Notes under the pieces: model-generated | What the model saw: the letters and a program-made list of their open reading frames with translations, nothing else | The model's database searches: none | What the model was told of the DNA's origin: nothing | Translations under genes and position numbers: made by a program | Shown: positions 1-5,123 of the stretch, piece by piece | Layout of the letters: each line of letters opens with the position of its first letter | Numbering within the stretch: the first letter of the stretch is position 1 | Source: Acidobacteriaceae bacterium UBA1795 | GTDB taxonomy: Bacteria > Acidobacteriota > Terriglobia > Terriglobales > Acidobacteriaceae | Direction: 5' to 3' | DNA length: 5,160 nt | NCBI GenBank assembly: GCA_002314435.1 | Contig: DCFV01000130.1 | Span: forward strand, 4,198-9,357

Positions 1-38
1 ACGGGAGCATAAGCGAATTCGAGATCGTTAATCGACAC
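1..38 (-). CDS. prfB: Start of a gene cut by the window edge, probably peptide-chain release factor 2
   Basis: Reading leftwards from a GTG at 38-36 there is an open frame of 12 full codons to the window edge, giving (V/M)SINDLEFAYAP. The GTG lies ten bases after the lnt stop codon. A purine-rich GAAGAG (50-45) sits six bases before it, a modest ribosome-binding site overlapping the lnt stop, so the two genes are probably transcribed together and translationally coupled. The pattern LEFAYAP followed by V (the next two bases are GT) resembles the N-terminus I recall for bacterial RF2, the protein that releases finished chains at UGA and UAA codons. That rests on very few residues. The frame is also open upstream into the lnt end, so the exact start is uncertain. 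Any RF2 autoregulatory frameshift site would lie outside the window. Confidence 0.45.
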   Translation of the reverse strand, partial: MSINDLEFAYAP

Positions 39-48
39 GGTTTGCTCT

Positions 49-1692
49 TCAGGACCTGACTTTGATTTGAATTGCGAGCCGGAGTCGGGCGCGCAACGCC
101 CAAGCCACCAAGCCCATAGCCAGTATGGCACACAGCCAGGCGAAGACGTCGCCGTGCGCGCTGTAGAAGGTGACATCGCTGCGGAAGCCGAATTCAGCGG
201 GCAGCGCGTCTACCTGGTGGCGCGGAATGCTCTGCCGCACGCGGCCGTAGGGGTCGATGGCTGCGGTGACTCCGTTGTTGGTGTCGCGCAGCAGCCAGCG
301 GCGGTTTTCGATGGCCCTCATACGCGCCATGTTCAGGTGCTGCCACGGGGCGCTGGTGTCTCCGTACCAGCCGTCGTCCGAGATGTTGACGAGCACCTCG
401 GCGCCGAGACGGGCGAACTGACGTACCTCGTCGGCGAAGACCGACTCGTAGCAGATGAAGACGCCGTAGCGATGGCCGTTGAGCCGGAAGACGGGGCGCT
501 CCGTGCCGCGAGTGAAGGAACTGACACGGCCGGTAAGCTTACGGGCAAAGGTGAGCAGGTTCTGGAAAGGAACGTACTCGCCAAAGGGAACGAGGTGGAT
601 CTTGTCGTAGCGGCCAACGCGTGCGCCATCTGCGCCTAATACGAGCGCGGAGTTGTAACTGCGCCAGCTCTGCTCATCAGGCGCAAGATCCATACCGAGT
701 GCGCCGGTGACCAGCGGCGCCTGCACGGCGCGCGTCACCGAGGCCAGCCCGTTTTGCACTCGAGGTTCGCCCTCAAGAAACGGCGCGGGCGACTCGGGCC
801 AGACGACCAGATCAGGATGCGCGGCCCAGGGCGGGCAGACAATTTCGCCCTGCGGCGCGCCGGTTTGCGGGATGCCGGCGATGTAAGTCTTGCAGTTCTG
901 GCCAGCGAGACGCGCGAACTCGGCCATGTGCTGATTCCACTCCGGGCCGGCCCAGTCGTTGTCGCCGCCGACGTCGAGATTAGGTTGAATTAGCACTGCA
1001 GTCGCGGTGGTGTGCTGCGCGGGAGAAGGGTGCAACGTTCCGACCCAGCCGCCGGCCAGCAACACCAGGCTCATTGTGCCGGAGATGAGCTTTGCCTTGC
1101 GGCCTTCGAGAAGAAAGGTGGCGGCCAGCAGCGCGTTCACGGCAACCAGCAGGAAACTGATGCCGTAGACACCGGTCCATGGAGCGAGTTGATTAACTAA
1201 ACCGTTGTCCACCTGCGAGTAGCCGAGCTGGTCCCACGGGACGCTGGTAATGCGCGAAGCGGCCAGTTCAAGGGCGACCCAGACAGCAGGCGCGGCTGCC
1301 AAAGCGAGACGCGTGTTCCGCGAGGACCCCATTACGAGGGCGATGGAAAGGCCGAAGAGGCCGAAGTAGAGACCCAGCACCAGGCTGAAACCGACGAGCA
1401 ATAGAGTGGGTGCGGCGGTCGGCATGTCGCCGTAGCGCATCATGGTGTCGCGCACCCAGTAGCAGTTGCCGCAGTACCAGAGGAATCCGGCGAAATAGGC
1501 AACGAGGAAGGCGCAGCGCAGCGGGCGAACGCCGGAAGCGGCGCGGAGCACGGCCCAGATGAGCGGCACCATGCCAAACCAGGCAAAGACGTTGCGCCAC
1601 GGCGGCAGAGGTCCGGCCAGGGGAAACGGCAGTTCCAGCAATCCGGCCGAGAGTCCTGCGGCCGCCCAAAGCTTCCACGAATCGCGCTGCAT
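49..1692 (-). CDS. lnt: Apolipoprotein N-acyltransferase
   Basis: Lnt performs the last step of lipoprotein maturation: it moves an acyl chain from a phospholipid to the free amino group of the diacylglyceryl-cysteine, at the periplasmic face of the inner membrane. The 547-residue product has the family layout: an N-terminal multi-helix membrane part (about residues 8-220), a periplasmic nitrilase-like domain (about 230-505) and a closing membrane helix (about 514-534). The catalytic triad is visible as E300 (VVWPESPAPF), K364 (RYDKIHLVPFGEYVP) and C414 (FICYES), matching E267, K335 and C387 of E. coli Lnt. E372 and E416, matching E. coli E343 and E389, are also present. NISDDGWYGDT, AP.QH and R.RAIE.RR motifs follow C414. 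The ATG at 1692 gives a normal N-terminus. It has only a short AGG before it and a -10-like TACACT at 1707-1702. An apparent insertion of about 20 residues before WPES carries two cysteines (C267, C286). The full active site indicates a working enzyme. Confidence 0.97.
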   Translation of the reverse strand: MQRDSWKLWAAAGLSAGLLELPFPLAGPLPPWRNVFAWFGMVPLIWAVLRAASGVRPLRCAFLVAYFAGFLWYCGNCYWVRDTMMRYGDMPTAAPTLLLVGFSLVLGLYFGLFGLSIALVMGSSRNTRLALAAAPAVWVALELAASRITSVPWDQLGYSQVDNGLVNQLAPWTGVYGISFLLVAVNALLAATFLLEGRKAKLISGTMSLVLLAGGWVGTLHPSPAQHTTATAVLIQPNLDVGGDNDWAGPEWNQHMAEFARLAGQNCKTYIAGIPQTGAPQGEIVCPPWAAHPDLVVWPESPAPFLEGEPRVQNGLASVTRAVQAPLVTGALGMDLAPDEQSWRSYNSALVLGADGARVGRYDKIHLVPFGEYVPFQNLLTFARKLTGRVSSFTRGTERPVFRLNGHRYGVFICYESVFADEVRQFARLGAEVLVNISDDGWYGDTSAPWQHLNMARMRAIENRRWLLRDTNNGVTAAIDPYGRVRQSIPRHQVDALPAEFGFRSDVTFYSAHGDVFAWLCAILAMGLVAWALRARLRLAIQIKVRS

Positions 1693-1701
1693 CCTGCCGC
1701 G

Positions 1702-1707
1702 AGTGTA
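1702..1707 (-). promoter_or_regulatory. Candidate -10 element for lnt
   Basis: On the minus strand TACACT (1707-1702) matches four of six positions of the sigma70 -10 consensus, including the key first T, second A and last T. Only nine bases separate it from the lnt ATG at 1692, so transcription would begin about 0-3 bases before the start codon. No convincing -35 box was seen. It could be chance in this short spacer. Confidence 0.3.
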
Positions 1708-1798
1708 ATTGATGCGGACCGGCTACGCGGCAACGCCACGGATTCCGCACCGCGGCATCGGGGCGGACTTTCTCTGCTGCAAGAAAACGAAAAGCCGC

Positions 1799-1804
1799 TA
1801 CAAT
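1799..1804 (+). promoter_or_regulatory. Candidate -10 element for the 41-codon gene
   Basis: TACAAT matches five of six positions of the sigma70 -10 consensus and ends six bases before the ATG at 1811, so the expected transcription start falls on or next to that codon. No -35 box is evident at the usual distance (1776-1781 reads GCTGCA). There is no Shine-Dalgarno sequence between this element and the ATG, which fits a leaderless mRNA. Confidence 0.45.
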
Positions 1805-1810
1805 GTTGGT

Positions 1811-1936
1811 ATGCATATGGCGTCGTTCGCAATTCGCGTTCTCGAAATACTGTTCTTCTCCGGACTGGTGGGAGCTTCGGTGGTGGTGGTGATCAGTTTT
1901 GTTGAAGATGCCCGCGAGCTGCGTGGCGACGAATAA
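1811..1936 (+). CDS. Small single-pass membrane protein of unknown function
   Basis: This frame encodes 41 residues: MHMASFAIRV, then a hydrophobic stretch (about residues 10-31, including LFFSGLVGASVVVVISF), then a charged tail, VEDARELRGDE. This is the shape of a one-helix inner-membrane peptide with a short, mostly acidic end. The frame remains open upstream to 1709, but the upstream codons read like non-coding DNA, and TACAAT at 1799-1804 argues for a start at 1811, or at the ATG at 1817. I recall similar short proteins (one helix followed by an ED-x(3)-L-type tail) in Acidobacteriota genomes but know no function. It lies divergent from lnt and 122 bases before the permease, which has its own promoter, so co-transcription is possible but not required. 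A chance ORF cannot be excluded, although the clean helix-plus-tail organisation argues against it. Confidence 0.6.
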   Translation: MHMASFAIRVLEILFFSGLVGASVVVVISFVEDARELRGDE

Positions 1937-2000
1937 TCCCTTCCCCGGTGCTCGCCAAGATCCTCTATTTGTTTGGCTTAAAATATCCCTCCCAAACTGA

Positions 2001-2029
2001 TTGACTATGTATTCCTTCAGCAATACACT
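2001..2029 (+). promoter_or_regulatory. Sigma70-type promoter of the permease gene
   Basis: TTGACT (2001-2006, five of six matches to the -35 consensus) and TACACT (2024-2029, four of six to the -10) are exactly 17 bases apart. Transcription should start near 2036, leaving a leader of about 23 bases before the TTG at 2059 that includes the purine-rich AGGGAAG. A second -10-like TAAAAT (1979-1984) lies further upstream without a clear -35. Confidence 0.6.
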
Positions 2030-2042
2030 CAGCCGAGGGCGC

Positions 2043-2049
2043 AGGGAAG
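2043..2049 (+). promoter_or_regulatory. Probable ribosome-binding site deciding the TTG start
   Basis: AGGGAAG lies nine bases before TTG 2059. It is the only Shine-Dalgarno-like purine tract close to a candidate start: the in-frame GTG at 2077 and ATG at 2098 have nothing better than GAAAGA or nothing at all. This favours the TTG start, though not decisively. Confidence 0.4.
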
Positions 2050-2058
2050 CATTGCTCC

Positions 2059-4467
2059 TTGAATTCTGAAAGACCGGTGAGTACGCCGGCACTGCTGATG
2101 GCAACCACAAGAACGACAGTAGCCCCACCTTCCGACCGCGTCCGCCTCATCGTGGCATCCTCTGTGATGCTCACGTTCATCTCCTTCTGGCGTGCAGCGG
2201 CCATCGTTCTGAACGACCTGGGTTCGTCGGCGTTTTACGCCGGCGGCATTGCCGAGCAGGCCATTGGCGCCTCCGCTCCGTGGTTCATTCTGGGCATCAT
2301 GCTGTTCAGCTTCTCGGTGCGTGCGGTTTACGTCGAAAGCTGTTCGATGTTTACCCGCGGCGGCGTGTATCGCGTGGTGAAGGAGGCCCTGGGCGGCACC
2401 TTTGCCAAGATCAGCGTCTCGGCCCTGATGTTCGACTACATTCTGACGGGACCGATCTCAGGCGTGTCGGCCGGACAGTACATTACCGGTCTGATGAACG
2501 AACTGATGCATGTGGCCAACAATAGCCACTGGCTGCCACCAGCGCTAATGGATGCACACGGGCATCCGTTCCAGTTCAACGTTGATCACACGTCAGCCCT
2601 GTTTGCCGCAGCAGTCACAATCTACTACTGGTGGCAGAACATCAAAGGCATCGAAGAGTCGAGCGACAAGGCCCTGCGTGTCATGCAGATAACCACGGTA
2701 ATGGTGGTTATTCTTTTTGCCTGGGGCGCGTATTCGGTCATGGTGCGAGGGGTTCACCTGCCGCCGTTGCCGATTCCGTCTAACCTCAAATTCAGCGACG
2801 ACGCACAGGGATTTCTGCGAGGCTCCGGCCTGCCGATCTTCGGCATGTTCGGCATCATGATGGCCTTTGGTCACTCGATCCTGGCCATGAGCGGCGAGGA
2901 AAGCTTGGCGCAGGTCAATCGCGAGATCCAGCACCCGAAGCTGAAGAATCTGAAGCGCGCGGCGATTGTGATCGCCATCTATAGCCTGATCTTCACGGGA
3001 GGCGCCACGCTGCTGGCGTCAATGCTGATTCCGGATGGCCCGCGAACCACACTCTACAGCGAAAACCTGATCGCCGGCCTGGCCATGTACATGGTTGGCC
3101 CAATGTTCTGGCGCGTGGCCTTCCGCATCTTCGTGGTGTTTGTCGGCTTCCTGATTCTTTCCGGCGCCATCAACACGTCAATGATCGGCTCGACGGGCGT
3201 GCTGATGCGCGTGGCCGAAGATGGCGTGCTGACCGACTGGTTCCGCAAGCCGCACAAGCGCTTTGGCACCAGCCACCGCATCGTCAACTTGGTTTTCGCC
3301 CTGCAAATGTTTACGATCATTGCCACACGCGGCAACGTGATCACCTTGGGCGAGGCGTACGCGTTCGGCGTTATCTGGTCGTTTACCTTCAATAGCCTTG
3401 CCATGCTGGTGCTGCGCTGGAAGTACCACGGCGAACGGGGCTGGAAGGTTCCGCCAAACATCATGATCGGCAAAACGGAGATCCCGGTCGGCCTGATCTC
3501 AGTGTTCTTCGTGTTGCTGTCAACGGCCATTACAAACCTGTTCACCAAGTCGATTGCGACGGTGAGCGGACTGGCGTTTGCCGCCGTCTTCTTCGTCATC
3601 TTCACCGTCTCTGAGCGGCAGAACCTGCGCAAGCACGCCCTGACGGCGCGACAGATGAAGGACCACTTTCAGCTGGAGCACCAGGACGAGATCAGCCGCG
3701 AGTCAGTGGAAATCCGGCCGGGCGCCATCATGGTAACCATGCACGACGCAGCCAACCCAGTTGCGTTGAAGTGGGTGCTGGCTCGCACAAAGACCGAAGA
3801 CCGCGACGTGGTGGTGATGAGCGTGCGCATGATGGGTGCTGGCGGCCCTGAATACCTTGCGGCCGAGCAGCAGAGTTTTAGCGAGCATGAGCAAACCCTT
3901 TTCACCAAGGCTGTCTCCGTGGCGGAGAGCTTCGGCAAAAAGGTCTCGCTGCTCGTGGTGCCGGCTGGTGACGTCTTTGCCGCTCTGGCGCAGGGCGCCA
4001 ACTCGCTGGAAGTGGACTCGGTGGTCTCAGGACTCTCCAGTTCAATGACCGCAGAGGACCAGGCCTTCCATCTGGGACAGGCGTGGGAAGCACTGCCCGA
4101 ACCCAAGCGGCAGTTCAACTTCTTTGTGGTGGGCCCAGGTGGCGAAACCAAGGTCTTCTACATTGGGCCGCATGCGCCCGCGCTTAGCCCGGACGACGTG
4201 CAGCTGGTGCACCGTCTGTGGCTGAATATGCGCCGCGACCCCTCCGTACAGGACCTGCACCACAGCGACATCATCACCTATGCTCTCTCGCGCCTCGCTG
4301 GTCAGTACGCGCGCGAAAAGGGCGATATTCTGCGTGACCTGCGGAATTACCGGGCGGCTGAGTCCAATATGCCGCGCATGGGCGGCCAAGAGTATGCGAG
4401 CATGCCTCCCACCACAGGTGGTTCTGAGTCCGCAATCTCGGTTCCACGCCCGCCACAAGGTCACTGA
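2059..4467 (+). CDS. APC-superfamily permease with USP-like cytoplasmic tail, KimA-like (possible potassium/proton symporter)
   Basis: The 802-residue product has about 12 predicted membrane helices in residues 32-516, then a soluble tail of about 280 residues. Helix 1 holds NDLGSSAFYAGG (D53, Y60), helix 3 MFDYILTGPISGVSAG (D126, T130), helix 6 AMSGEESLAQ (S278, E281) and helix 10 EAYAFGV (Y434). These line up with the Bacillus subtilis potassium transporter KimA, as I recall it: DALSSVAY, DYILT, LTGVEAIS and LYAVGVF. The loops GGVYRVVKEALGG and INREIQHP-like NREIQHPKLKN match as well. Residues 553-730 alternate strands and helices like a universal-stress-protein fold; no clear G-2x-G-9x-G(S/T) nucleotide motif is seen. 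The last 30 residues are Pro/Ser/Gly-rich and probably disordered. The TTG start (2059) follows a promoter and an AGGGAAG; ATG 2098 would give 789 residues. Generic annotation would call it an amino-acid permease. The substrate is unproven. The gene seems to be transcribed alone. Confidence 0.95.
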   Translation: MNSERPVSTPALLMATTRTTVAPPSDRVRLIVASSVMLTFISFWRAAAIVLNDLGSSAFYAGGIAEQAIGASAPWFILGIMLFSFSVRAVYVESCSMFTRGGVYRVVKEALGGTFAKISVSALMFDYILTGPISGVSAGQYITGLMNELMHVANNSHWLPPALMDAHGHPFQFNVDHTSALFAAAVTIYYWWQNIKGIEESSDKALRVMQITTVMVVILFAWGAYSVMVRGVHLPPLPIPSNLKFSDDAQGFLRGSGLPIFGMFGIMMAFGHSILAMSGEESLAQVNREIQHPKLKNLKRAAIVIAIYSLIFTGGATLLASMLIPDGPRTTLYSENLIAGLAMYMVGPMFWRVAFRIFVVFVGFLILSGAINTSMIGSTGVLMRVAEDGVLTDWFRKPHKRFGTSHRIVNLVFALQMFTIIATRGNVITLGEAYAFGVIWSFTFNSLAMLVLRWKYHGERGWKVPPNIMIGKTEIPVGLISVFFVLLSTAITNLFTKSIATVSGLAFAAVFFVIFTVSERQNLRKHALTARQMKDHFQLEHQDEISRESVEIRPGAIMVTMHDAANPVALKWVLARTKTEDRDVVVMSVRMMGAGGPEYLAAEQQSFSEHEQTLFTKAVSVAESFGKKVSLLVVPAGDVFAALAQGANSLEVDSVVSGLSSSMTAEDQAFHLGQAWEALPEPKRQFNFFVVGPGGETKVFYIGPHAPALSPDDVQLVHRLWLNMRRDPSVQDLHHSDIITYALSRLAGQYAREKGDILRDLRNYRAAESNMPRMGGQEYASMPPTTGGSESAISVPRPPQGH

Positions 4468-4499
4468 TCTTGCAGCCGGAGCTGTTCCCTTCTTTGTTT

Positions 4500-4518
4500 T
4501 GTGTTCCGGACGAACACA
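4500..4518 (+). terminator. Weak hairpin after the permease gene, possible terminator
   Basis: TGTGTTC (4500-4506) and GAACACA (4512-4518) form a seven-base-pair stem with a five-base loop, 33 bases after the permease stop. The following bases (CTCACTCTTCGCG) are not a T-run, so this is a poor intrinsic terminator. It may instead be a processing or Rho-associated structure, or chance. Confidence 0.25.
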
Positions 4519-4605
4519 CTCACTCTTCGCGATCTGAATTCTTTTATTAACCTCCTAGGGGTGTCAGCAGCCTGCGCTGCCAGCGAAGGCGCCCCGTGCC
4601 CAGCC

Positions 4606-4637
4606 CCTCAAAAGGATCGGACCTCAAAAGGATCGGA
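4606..4637 (+). repeat. Perfect 2 x 16 bp tandem repeat
   Basis: CCTCAAAAGGATCGGA occurs twice in direct succession (4606-4621 and 4622-4637) with no mismatch. A degenerate third copy of the core, CAAAAGG-TCCT-ATCGG, with a four-base insertion, appears at 4698-4713. Candidate explanations are replication slippage or paired binding sites for a regulator; the sequence does not decide between them. Confidence 0.9.
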
Positions 4638-4643
4638 AGAGTG

Positions 4644-4700
4644 TTGTAACAAGTTCCCCAAAAAGTGACGTCTAATCCCGTGCACACGGGCTGGTTACAA
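4644..4700 (+). other. Candidate structured RNA or operator: outer inverted repeat enclosing a hairpin
   Basis: TTGTAACAAG (4644-4653) pairs with CTGGTTACAA (4691-4700) at nine of ten positions. Directly inside the right arm is a second stem, CCCGT/ACGGG with loop GCAC (4677-4690), which could stack on the outer stem. The 23 bases between 4654 and 4676 would be unpaired. In RNA this gives a compact two-stem element. In DNA the outer arms could be a dyad binding site. No T-run follows, so it is not an intrinsic terminator. I do not recognise it as a known RNA family. Confidence 0.4.
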
Positions 4701-4747
4701 AAGGTCCTATCGGTACACCAGAAAATTTGTGCTAGGTAATCCTTTTT

Positions 4748-4757
4748 GTTTGCAAAC
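4748..4757. repeat. Perfect 10-bp palindrome
   Basis: GTTTGCAAAC is self-complementary. It lies in an AT-rich patch about 125 bases before the small basic gene and overlaps a weak -35-like TTGCAA (4750-4755), so it could be an operator. A 10-bp palindrome may also be chance. Confidence 0.35.
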
Positions 4758-4778
4758 TAGTCTACAGGTGAGTATTGT
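4750..4778 (+). promoter_or_regulatory. Weak candidate promoter before the small basic gene
   Basis: TTGCAA (4750-4755) and TATTGT (4773-4778) each match four of six consensus positions and are 17 bases apart. Transcription would start near 4785, inside the palindrome at 4783-4794, leaving a leader of about 95 bases. Other AT-rich stretches nearer the gene (such as TTTTAAGACAAT, 4851-4862) could serve instead. Confidence 0.25.
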
Positions 4779-4799
4779 CGTAGTCAGCGCTGACGACAA
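4775..4799. repeat. 12-bp palindrome inside a longer imperfect inverted repeat
   Basis: GTCAGCGCTGAC (4783-4794) is a perfect palindrome. Outside it TTGTC (4775-4779) and GACAA (4795-4799) are also complementary, with a three-base bulge (GTA, 4780-4782) on the left. The perfect core suits a dimeric transcription factor site near the candidate promoter. As RNA it would fold into a stem with almost no loop, which is less natural. Confidence 0.5.
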
Positions 4800-4870
4800 G
4801 CTGCGGGTAAATGTTCTCGCGTCGGCCGATGAAGAGTTTCTGAATTCTGTTTTAAGACAATAGGACCAAC

Positions 4871-4876
4871 AGGAGG
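4871..4876 (+). promoter_or_regulatory. Strong Shine-Dalgarno sequence
   Basis: AGGAGG lies four bases before GTG 4881. It is the best ribosome-binding site in the window and is the main reason for choosing the GTG as the start of the small basic gene. Confidence 0.8.
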
Positions 4877-4880
4877 AACG

Positions 4881-5108
4881 GTGGGAGTCACAGAGATACT
4901 GGCGCACATCGATCGCGAAATTGCGCAATTGCAACAAGCACGGGCGTTGCTCACAGGTAGCAATTCGAGATCACCCAGGACCACTGCCGCAGCAGGCAAG
5001 AAAGTGGTGAAGAAGCGGAATCTTACGCCGGAAGGCCGCAAGCGGATCGCTGAGGCAGTGAAACGGCGCTGGGCGGAACAGAAAAAGAGAGCCGCCGCAG
5101 GCAAGTAG
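4881..5108 (+). CDS. Small basic protein with coiled-coil start and LTPEGRKRIAEAVKRRW motif, probably nucleic-acid binding
   Basis: The 75-residue product has three parts. Residues 4-24 (TEILAHIDREIAQLQQARALL) form an amphipathic helix suited to dimerisation. Residues 25-46 are a Ser/Thr/Ala/Lys-rich linker ending in KKVVKKR. Residues 48-70 contain LTPEGRKRIAEAVKRRWAEQKK, a basic helix of a type I recall in many small hypothetical proteins of Acidobacteriota and some other phyla. It has 19 Lys/Arg against six Asp/Glu, a net charge near +13. This suggests binding to DNA or RNA, perhaps as a small nucleoid-associated or regulatory protein, but no function is established. Relatives as I recall them often carry an AT-hook-like GRP in the linker; here SRSPR takes that place. 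GTG 4881 is supported by AGGAGG four bases upstream. A strong terminator follows 15 bases after the stop, so the gene is the end of its transcript and probably stands alone. Confidence 0.85.
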   Translation: MGVTEILAHIDREIAQLQQARALLTGSNSRSPRTTAAAGKKVVKKRNLTPEGRKRIAEAVKRRWAEQKKRAAAGK

Positions 5109-5123
5109 GTTTTCTTCCTTAAA

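Larger units (their letters stand above)
4468..4880 (+). other. Long spacer without a convincing gene
   Basis: About 410 bases separate the permease stop from the start of the small basic gene. Open frames here on either strand are short, overlap real genes or have no coding character. The stretch contains AT-rich patches (4532-4560, 4720-4760, 4840-4862) unlike the flanking genes. It holds a weak hairpin after the permease, a 16-bp tandem repeat, a candidate structured element, two perfect palindromes and probably the promoter of the small basic gene. No tRNA, transposase remnant or CRISPR repeat was recognised. Confidence 0.6.

Noticed and set aside
44..60. RF2-type programmed frameshift site at the lnt/prfB junction (AGGTCCTGA on the minus strand)
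   Set aside because: The known RF2 site lies about 25 codons inside the gene; the TGA here is simply the lnt stop.
67..639. Plus-strand open frame of 190 codons opposite lnt
   Set aside because: It is fully antisense to the conserved Lnt catalytic domain, has no ribosome-binding site and shows no recognisable motif; it is a by-product of high-GC codon use.
1937..2058. Possible c-di-AMP (ydaO-type) riboswitch before the KimA-like permease
   Set aside because: The likely transcription start near 2036 leaves a leader of about 23 bases, and the whole gap of 122 bases is too short and lacks the expected conserved stems.
1268..2128. Minus-strand open frame of 286 codons spanning the lnt start, the small gene and the permease start
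   Set aside because: It crosses three better supported features in other frames, is Arg/Ala-rich low-complexity in its lnt part and has no family resemblance.
3054..4464. Several minus-strand frames opposite the permease
   Set aside because: They are shadows of a well-supported membrane transporter and show composition typical of reverse-frame translation.
4606..4637. CRISPR-like array
   Set aside because: The 16-bp units are adjacent with no spacer and only two perfect copies exist.
4533..4848. Direct repeat TCTGAATTCT at 4533-4542 and 4839-4848, considered as ends of an inserted element
   Set aside because: Ten bases is short, no transposase or inverted termini accompany it, and GAATTCT-type strings also occur at 2061.
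4707..5104. Minus-strand frames over the spacer and the small basic gene
   Set aside because: Both overlap the better supported gene at 4881-5108 and have no start signal or motif.
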